In this document: one piece after another, positions 34,079 through 39,206 of the stretch
Numbering within the stretch: position 1 is the stretch's first letter
How the letters are laid out: each line of letters begins with the position of its first letter
DNA from: a virus
IMG/VR virus record: IMGVR_UViG_3300025093_001119
Location: 1 to 39,206 of that record
Reading direction: 5' to 3' (one strand)
Length of the DNA: 39,206 nucleotides
Made by a program: the position numbers and the translations under genes
Notes under the pieces: model-generated
The model's database searches: none
What the model saw: only the letters and a program-made list of their open reading frames with translations
Told to the model about the DNA's origin: nothing

Positions 34079-34480
34079 ATGGAAAACGAGTCAATGTTTG
34101 TTAATTTTTGCTGGTTTGTAGCAGGGGCTTTTCTGTATAAGATATCAAGCCAAGTACTCAGCCTGAATAATGCTAAGGTTCTCTACATTGAAACAATTAT
34201 TGCATGCCTGCAGTTATCCCGAGCCACGGACGAAAGCTATCAGTCTATTTGCCAATTGAGATATGAAGCGCAAAAATTGAAAAATAACGAACAAGAACTA
34301 GAAAGCCAAAAACAATTAGACCAAAATTTTCAAAAGTTTTGGCGACAAGTATTTATTAATACAATACTAACTTTTTGTCCGAAAGAACTTAAAGGACTAT
34401 TGAATTTCAAGGATTGGGATTCAGCAATGAAGTTGCTAAATAAACAAGGAGTACCAAGCAATGGCCACAAAGAAAGATAG
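34079..34480 (+). CDS. Small membrane protein with coiled coil
   Basis: From the ATG at 34079 (GGAGG upstream; the earlier ATG at 34055 lies in the terminator) the protein is 133 residues. Residues ~6-22 (MFVNFCWFVAGAFLYKI) form one hydrophobic, probably membrane-spanning segment. After it comes a charged helical region (~50-90) rich in Gln, Glu, Lys and Asn that may coil. It overlaps the ClpP-like gene by 20 bases. Role unknown; a virion or lysis accessory would fit its position. Confidence 0.6.
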   Translation: MENESMFVNFCWFVAGAFLYKISSQVLSLNNAKVLYIETIIACLQLSRATDESYQSICQLRYEAQKLKNNEQELESQKQLDQNFQKFWRQVFINTILTFCPKELKGLLNFKDWDSAMKLLNKQGVPSNGHKER

Positions 34481-35183
34481 TACAAAAAAGACTAAAACTA
34501 AAAAGAAAAAGGAAGAAGAGGATGTTGCTCCGGAAGAAAATATCGAGGATAGTCCAGATGCCGCATTAGAAGATCTATCCTTTCTTTTAAACTTAGGTCG
34601 ACCAAGCCAGCCCGAGCCACCTAAACTTCGAGTCACAGGTATTTACGGCGATATCAATGAAGAGAGATGTTCGGAAACTTTATATTCAATGTTGCTTTTG
34701 CAGAATTCAGCTTTCACGTTGCATCCTTCGGATCCCGATGATCCAAACTCTGAATTAATTGAAGTAGCTGAGCCATTTGATTTCTTTGTATCTTCTTATG
34801 GCGGATCCGCAGTCGAAATGTTTGGTGTCTATGATGTTATGAGGCAGATAAGAGATGTTGTGCCAATTAGAACAATAGGCATTGGCAAGGTCATGTCAGC
34901 AGGAACTCTCTTGCTGGCAGCTGGCACCAAGGGCGAACGTCGAATTGGTAAGTATTGCAGGGTTATGATTCACGGCGTAATCTCTGGCCAGCAAGGTCAC
35001 TTAGCTGATATTGAAAATGAATTTGACGAAGCCAAAATGACACAAAAGATGTATATTGAGGCGTTAGCGGAAGAAACCAACATGACAGAAAGGTATATAA
35101 GAAACCTAATTAAGAAAAAGAGTAATGTCTATTTATCAGCACAAGAAGCTGTTGACTTAGGCTTGGCAGATATTATAATATGA
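34461..35183 (+). CDS. ClpP-like serine protease
   Basis: The 240-residue protein has a ClpP core after a Lys- then Glu-rich, likely disordered N-terminal ~55 residues. Seen: VSSYGGSAVE (oxyanion strand), GKVMSAGTLLLAAGTKGER with S146, and CRVMIHGVISGQQG with H171, the 25-residue spacing of ClpP Ser97 to His122. The third triad position appears to be Asn (N222 in SNVYLS) where ClpP has Asp. Phage ClpP-type proteases often mature the prohead, and the extended N-terminus may interact with the capsid or be cleaved. It starts within the upstream gene and overlaps the amidase start by ATGA. Confidence 0.85.
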   Translation: MATKKDSTKKTKTKKKKEEEDVAPEENIEDSPDAALEDLSFLLNLGRPSQPEPPKLRVTGIYGDINEERCSETLYSMLLLQNSAFTLHPSDPDDPNSELIEVAEPFDFFVSSYGGSAVEMFGVYDVMRQIRDVVPIRTIGIGKVMSAGTLLLAAGTKGERRIGKYCRVMIHGVISGQQGHLADIENEFDEAKMTQKMYIEALAEETNMTERYIRNLIKKKSNVYLSAQEAVDLGLADIII

Positions 35184-36049
35184 ACTGGTTTAAGATTAGA
35201 TACAATAAAAGATCTTCAAAGAGGTTGGGCTGGGTTCCATCTTGGCTTGAATGTGATGAATTCAACAATGAGTTGATTGACGCTATCATTCAATTTCAAA
35301 TGGATCACGATCTAAAGCCCGATGGTCTTGTCGGTACAAATACATACCGACGCTTGTGTCTAAGAAATGAAGCCAGACAAGAATCTCTTAAGGGTTTAAG
35401 CAACTTAATGATTAATGGCAAACTCAAGCCCATTGCTTGGCATGCCGTAAAAAAGGATTTCCTACCTTCCAAATGTTACAGAACTTCCAGAAGAGTAAGA
35501 AAACCTCACGTGATTGTTACGCACTGGGATGTTTGTACTTCCGCAGATTCTTGTAAGAGAGTTTTGGAGAAAAGAAATATATCAACACACTTTGTCATTG
35601 ATAACGATGGAACAATTGTCCAGCTAGTTGATACAAATAATATTGCGTGGCACGCAAAAGGAGCCAACAACAATTCAATTGGTATTGATATTTCTAATGC
35701 TTATTATCCAAAGTATGCTAGCACATATAGAAAGAAAGGTTTGCCACCAAGACCTATATTAAACGACAGTGTTGTACACGGTCGCAAGTTAAGAGAACAT
35801 TTAGGATATTATCCAGAGCAGCTACAAGCTTACTCTGTTCTGATTAATTTCTTATGTAAGGAATACAACATTCCTTTGGATTATCCAAAGAATGAAGACG
35901 GAAGTTTGTGCACAGGCGTGTACAACCCGGCCGTCAAAAACAAGTTTGAAGGCGTAATCAATCATTACAACCTAACAAGGAATAAGATTGATACAGCCGG
36001 CTTGAAACTTGATGAAATCATTGAAAACATTAAAAAAATGGAGAGCTAG
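35180..36049 (+). CDS. Endolysin: peptidoglycan-binding domain plus N-acetylmuramoyl-L-alanine amidase
   Basis: In 289 residues, the first ~60 form a peptidoglycan-binding domain (FNNELIDAIIQFQMDHDLKPDGLVGTNTYRRL). From ~105 comes an amidase_2 (PGRP/T7 lysozyme type) domain: VIVTHWDVC with H115, STHFVIDNDGTIVQLVDTNNIAWHAKGANNNSIGIDISN with H137 and H158, and INHYNLTRNKIDTAG with H262 and D271. H115, H262 and D271 fit the zinc ligands. It cuts the bond between MurNAc and the stem peptide for lysis. No signal peptide is present, so release would need a holin; none was identified with certainty here. Confidence 0.92.
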   Translation: MNWFKIRYNKRSSKRLGWVPSWLECDEFNNELIDAIIQFQMDHDLKPDGLVGTNTYRRLCLRNEARQESLKGLSNLMINGKLKPIAWHAVKKDFLPSKCYRTSRRVRKPHVIVTHWDVCTSADSCKRVLEKRNISTHFVIDNDGTIVQLVDTNNIAWHAKGANNNSIGIDISNAYYPKYASTYRKKGLPPRPILNDSVVHGRKLREHLGYYPEQLQAYSVLINFLCKEYNIPLDYPKNEDGSLCTGVYNPAVKNKFEGVINHYNLTRNKIDTAGLKLDEIIENIKKMES

Positions 36050-36057
36050 TTATAGTT

Positions 36058-37812
36058 ATGGGATTTACAATGGATGAAGCATCAATTGAGGGTGCGCTAA
36101 AAACAATTAAAGAAAACAAAGAGAAGCCTTTTGATCTATTAGCAGAACTTGAAAGAAGAATGAGAGAATTCGTTCCACTAACAGAATCTCAATTAATGCT
36201 AGAAAGAGATCTAGGTTCATTGTCGCTAGTGCCTTCTGTGCCTGTATCAGAGATTGGCTGGTCTACGGTCAATACAACTGATCAAGGAGATATTCCGTCT
36301 GAAGCTAGACAGCAGCTGCAGCAATTCTTGAAAAATATCCAAGGCGACGACTTGCAAGAGAAGGTTAAGACGCTTTCTGATTTCTACGCAAACCCGGCTA
36401 GTTTGATGAATAGCGGAGGTAGAAAAAATCAATCTCAAATAATTGCTGAGACTTTAGCTATCCTTACCTTCTTTAAAACATTGACTACAATCATTACGCA
36501 CTTCAATGCTGCGTCCGCAGGTTTCTCATTTGAATCTTTCTTGGCCGTCCTTTTGGACGGTAAGCAGGTTCCGACTAATAGTCAGACAATCGCGGACTTA
36601 ACAACTGCTGATGGTACTCCAATCTCTCTTAAGCTTTATAAGGAAGGCCAGCTTGAAGTCGGCGGTTCCTTCACAGACCTCGCAAATGATATTGTCAGGC
36701 AGGAGAAGATGCAGTATGTTTCTGTCACAAAGAAACTAACAGGAAAAGACTTTGATCAGAGCGGCACATTAGATTTTTACAGGTTTAACTTTAACTTGGA
36801 CAACATCTTTAATATTATTTCTCGTTCCAGTCTCAAGTCAAGAAACAACATTCTGCTTCCAAAGCCTTTCTTGGACTCAGAGGGAAGAAACACAGAAGGC
36901 TTGCCTGATAAAAAACTAGCCGAACCTTCACCAGAGCAAATGGAAAGTGCTTTTGTTGAAGCCCTTACGCAGACTTTAGAGGCAAACCAAGAAGCAATTA
37001 GCGCCGAAGTTGATCCTCAAAAATTCAATGTTAGAAATTATCTACAAACTATAGATTACGCCAACAACGACGAGCTGGTCAACAGAAAGCCCGGCGCCAA
37101 GGCTGCCGATCGCAATAAGTTATATGTCACGCCGTTAACGAACATAGTAAGACAATTCTTGATTAATCCGGACATAGGTCCGGTAGCTACTAAGGAAACC
37201 GCTTTATTCAAGGCTACTCTCCGCGCAAACCAAATCGTAAGACAAAAGTTTGCCAGGACAGAAAGAGAGATTGAAAGACAGAGGACAATGAGCGAGATCT
37301 ACTTCTGGGGCGATGACGACAAACAAAGACTGGAGGCATCAAGAGCTTTCTATGAAGCAGCTAGTCCCGAACTAAAGAAGAGATGTCTCTTGGTTTCATA
37401 CGGCTATGTTAATACTGGTCACTTTAATCTAACACAGAAAATGGTTGAGAGCATTGAAGCTTTAGCGCAGCCAACACCGGGAGAACTGTTCCCATCAGGG
37501 CAAAGCTCTGTTTACATTGGATCAATTGAGATCGGTACCGATAAGGTCATCAATATGGTTGAGCAGGCTCGCGAGACAATCAATAAATCAATCTTTGAGA
37601 TCTTCAGAGACTTGCAGAGCCTTACGCAGAATGTAAGTGGATACTTCGCAGGTGGTCTCCAAGATGATTCCAAAGCAAATACAGCAATTAAAAATGCCGA
37701 CAGCATTGGCAAAAAGACAGCAGAAGTTGCTGACTCGCAAGGAGCACCATCAACTTTTAGAAAACCACCCCAATTTAACCCACAGGCCCAGAGGCTAGGC
37801 TACGAAGAATAA
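36058..37812 (+). CDS. Large unknown protein with a nuclease-like core
   Basis: The 584-residue protein has a helical N-terminal ~150 residues, then FSFESFLAVLLDGKQ (E159), TIADLTT (D180) and GTPISLKLYK (S190-L-K192). A helix glutamate, then Asp, then x-x-Lys on adjacent strands, is the arrangement of PD-(D/E)xK nucleases with Ser in place of the second acid. GGSFTDLAND follows. The remaining ~370 residues are mixed helical with a basic stretch (FARTEREIERQR). It lies among lysis and virion genes, so it could instead be a head protein. GGAG lies 14 bases before the ATG; an ATG at 36070 is an alternative. Confidence 0.5.
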   Translation: MGFTMDEASIEGALKTIKENKEKPFDLLAELERRMREFVPLTESQLMLERDLGSLSLVPSVPVSEIGWSTVNTTDQGDIPSEARQQLQQFLKNIQGDDLQEKVKTLSDFYANPASLMNSGGRKNQSQIIAETLAILTFFKTLTTIITHFNAASAGFSFESFLAVLLDGKQVPTNSQTIADLTTADGTPISLKLYKEGQLEVGGSFTDLANDIVRQEKMQYVSVTKKLTGKDFDQSGTLDFYRFNFNLDNIFNIISRSSLKSRNNILLPKPFLDSEGRNTEGLPDKKLAEPSPEQMESAFVEALTQTLEANQEAISAEVDPQKFNVRNYLQTIDYANNDELVNRKPGAKAADRNKLYVTPLTNIVRQFLINPDIGPVATKETALFKATLRANQIVRQKFARTEREIERQRTMSEIYFWGDDDKQRLEASRAFYEAASPELKKRCLLVSYGYVNTGHFNLTQKMVESIEALAQPTPGELFPSGQSSVYIGSIEIGTDKVINMVEQARETINKSIFEIFRDLQSLTQNVSGYFAGGLQDDSKANTAIKNADSIGKKTAEVADSQGAPSTFRKPPQFNPQAQRLGYEE

Positions 37813-37819
37813 TTTAAAA

Positions 37820-38077
37820 ATGCAAATTTTACCCTTGACAATCATAGTAGTCGCGCTTATATTGATAGGGGTAATTGCGGGAATATTTATTCAAGGTAAG
37901 TTCGAAGCATTACACAATCATATCAACGCAGTCTACAGAGAACTTAAAATAGAGTCGGCTGTACTTGATACAAAAGTCTTACACATAGAACGAGGTTTAG
38001 ATGACACAAGAAAAGACGTCAAAGCAATTTCAGAGCGGGAAGAAGTTACAGACCCAAATTTTGGATGGGGTAAATAA
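37820..38077 (+). CDS. Small N-terminally anchored membrane protein
   Basis: The 85-residue protein starts with ~22 strongly hydrophobic residues (ILPLTIIVVALILIGVIAGIFI), enough to span a membrane. A charged helical region follows (~28-75), likely a short coiled coil, ending in a NFGWGK tail. It could act as an anchor, a holin-like or a spanin-like protein; the sequence does not settle this. Its last 77 bases overlap the start of groEL in another frame. Confidence 0.65.
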   Translation: MQILPLTIIVVALILIGVIAGIFIQGKFEALHNHINAVYRELKIESAVLDTKVLHIERGLDDTRKDVKAISEREEVTDPNFGWGK

Positions 38078-39206
38078 GTTAGCAGATGTTGTTGGTTCAA
38101 CATTAGGACCAAAAGGAAGAAATGTTCTCCTTCACAAGAAGGGAGGCAATCCAATTATCACGAAGGATGGAGTTACAGTCGCAAAGTTTGTTGACTTTGA
38201 AGATCCTTTTGAGAACGCAGGAGCGCAACTAATTAAGCAAGTCGCATCACAGACTGCTAACGTTGCTGGCGATGGTACAACAACTTCAACAATCCTTACG
38301 CGAGCCATCCTCAATAGTGCGCAGAAATACGTCTCTGCGGGCGTTTCTCCGATAGAATTGAAGCGAGGTATGGATAAGGGTCTAGAAGCGATTGTAGGGC
38401 GCCTAGAGAGTCTCTCACGCCCTATTGAATCTCAAGAAGATATTGAGCATATTGCTACAATTTCTGCGAATAATGATCGGTCCATTGGAAAGCTTATCTC
38501 AATGGCAGTTGAGCAGGCTGGTCACGATGGGTCGGTTAGCGTAGAAGACGGCAAATCATTTGAAACAACTTTAGATGTGACTGAAGGTTTTCATTTTGAT
38601 TCCGGCTTTTTCGCAAATGCGTTTATCACAAATCAACGTCGGGGATCCGTTGAATATGATGATCCCTATGTTTTGGTTACCGATCACAAGATTGATAAGG
38701 TTCCCGACATTCTTCCAATTCTTGAGCTAGTCGCCAGAGAAAGCAAGCCTTTGATTATTGTAGCCGAGACTGTAGAAGATCAAGCATTGGCTGCTCTGAT
38801 TATGAATACTGTCCGAGGGTCAATGAAGGTCGCAGCCGTCAAAGCACCACGTTATGGAACAGAACGAAGAGAGATCCTGAACGACTTGGCTATTTCTCTT
38901 GGAGGAACCTTTGTTAGTCGCGAGTCTGGCAAGAAGTTGTCTGATGTTAAGTTGGTTGACTTTGGACAGTGCAAGAAAGTTGATGTCTTAAAGTACAGCA
39001 CAACTTTTGTTGGAGGCAACGCTGACTGGCAGAAAGTTGATGAGACGATTGAAGACCTCAAAGGACAAATCAAGACGAATGATAATATGCAGGATTGCCA
39101 ACGAATGCAAGAAAGGATTACTAGACTTGCGAGTGGTGTTGCGATTATCAAGGTCGGCGCCCCAACCGAAGTTGAGATGATTGAGAAGAAGCATCGCATT
39201 GAAGAT
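38001..39206 (+). CDS. groEL: GroEL chaperonin (3' end outside window)
   Basis: The frame is open for 402 codons to the window edge, with no stop. Motifs of GroEL are clear: GSTLGPKGRNVLL and TKDGVTVAK (equatorial ATP site), NAGAQLIKQVASQTANVAGDGTTTS with the catalytic aspartate in GDGTTT (about D91), SANNDRSIGKL, EGFHFDSGFF in the apical domain, VKAPRYGTERREILNDLAI, and LASGVAIIKVGAPTEVEMIEKKHRIED. The ATG at 38001 has GAGG five bases upstream and lies inside the small membrane protein gene. It would fold phage proteins, probably with the GroES encoded at 17813 or the host's. Full length is expected near 540 residues. Confidence 0.95.
   Translation, partial: MTQEKTSKQFQSGKKLQTQILDGVNKLADVVGSTLGPKGRNVLLHKKGGNPIITKDGVTVAKFVDFEDPFENAGAQLIKQVASQTANVAGDGTTTSTILTRAILNSAQKYVSAGVSPIELKRGMDKGLEAIVGRLESLSRPIESQEDIEHIATISANNDRSIGKLISMAVEQAGHDGSVSVEDGKSFETTLDVTEGFHFDSGFFANAFITNQRRGSVEYDDPYVLVTDHKIDKVPDILPILELVARESKPLIIVAETVEDQALAALIMNTVRGSMKVAAVKAPRYGTERREILNDLAISLGGTFVSRESGKKLSDVKLVDFGQCKKVDVLKYSTTFVGGNADWQKVDETIEDLKGQIKTNDNMQDCQRMQERITRLASGVAIIKVGAPTEVEMIEKKHRIED

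Overview
The window is a dense, fully plus-strand, AT-rich stretch of a tailed bacteriophage genome. The tail and baseplate genes, with a T4 gp53-like wedge protein, point to a contractile-tailed phage (myovirus type). The replication genes point to a large genome with T4-like recombination and helicase functions (gp32-like SSB, UvsX/RecA, gp41/DnaB-like helicase, gp31-like co-chaperonin). Unlike T4, its large polymerase is a bacterial DnaE-type Pol III alpha. No tRNA, IS element, integrase or CRISPR was seen. No gap between genes exceeds about 90 bases. The host cannot be named from this window; sigma70-like promoters and a lipobox protein say only that it is a bacterium.

Regions. (1) 1-8027 holds tail morphogenesis genes: the 3' part of the tape measure gene, a tail or baseplate protein, a gp53-like wedge protein, a large hub-like protein and an unknown tail-cluster protein. 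(2) 8040-10105 holds a short family A DNA polymerase without an exonuclease domain, followed by a divergent tubulin/FtsZ-like GTPase. (3) 10192-17501 holds SSB, a Thr/Ser-rich lipoprotein, RecA/UvsX, a cytidine deaminase-fold enzyme, a small unknown protein, a FEN-type 5' nuclease, the replicative helicase and a monomeric B12-dependent ribonucleotide reductase. (4) 17559-23160 is an accessory-metabolism block: a small GapR-like protein, GroES, type II glutamine synthetase, ThyX, a lytic transglycosylase, two unknown proteins (Rossmann-like and nucleotidyltransferase-like), cysteine synthase and a mini SET-domain protein. (5) 23228-26626 is a three-gene cassette: a putative nuclease-like protein, an SF2 helicase and a DNA methyltransferase. 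(6) 26577-33418 holds Pol III alpha, a zinc protein, dUTPase, DUF3310, an Smr-domain protein, a YkuK-like RNase H-fold protein, an IMPDH/GMPR enzyme, a possible RHH protein and a sigma region 4-like protein. (7) 33499-39206 holds an acidic virion-like protein, a membrane protein, a ClpP-like protease, a PGRP-type amidase endolysin, a large protein with a nuclease-like core, a small membrane protein and the 5' two-thirds of groEL.

The genes together supply recombination-linked replication, dNTP production (class II RNR, ThyX, dUTPase, probably dCMP deamination), purine balance (IMPDH/GMPR), nitrogen and sulfur assimilation (GSII, cysteine synthase), folding (GroES and GroEL) and lysis. The most notable signals are the nuclease-like/helicase/methyltransferase cassette, the tubulin-like GTPase beside a second DNA polymerase, the hairpin-flanked lipoprotein between ssb and uvsX, the minimal Smr and SET proteins, and three promoters with the same spacing and a shared extended -10 element.
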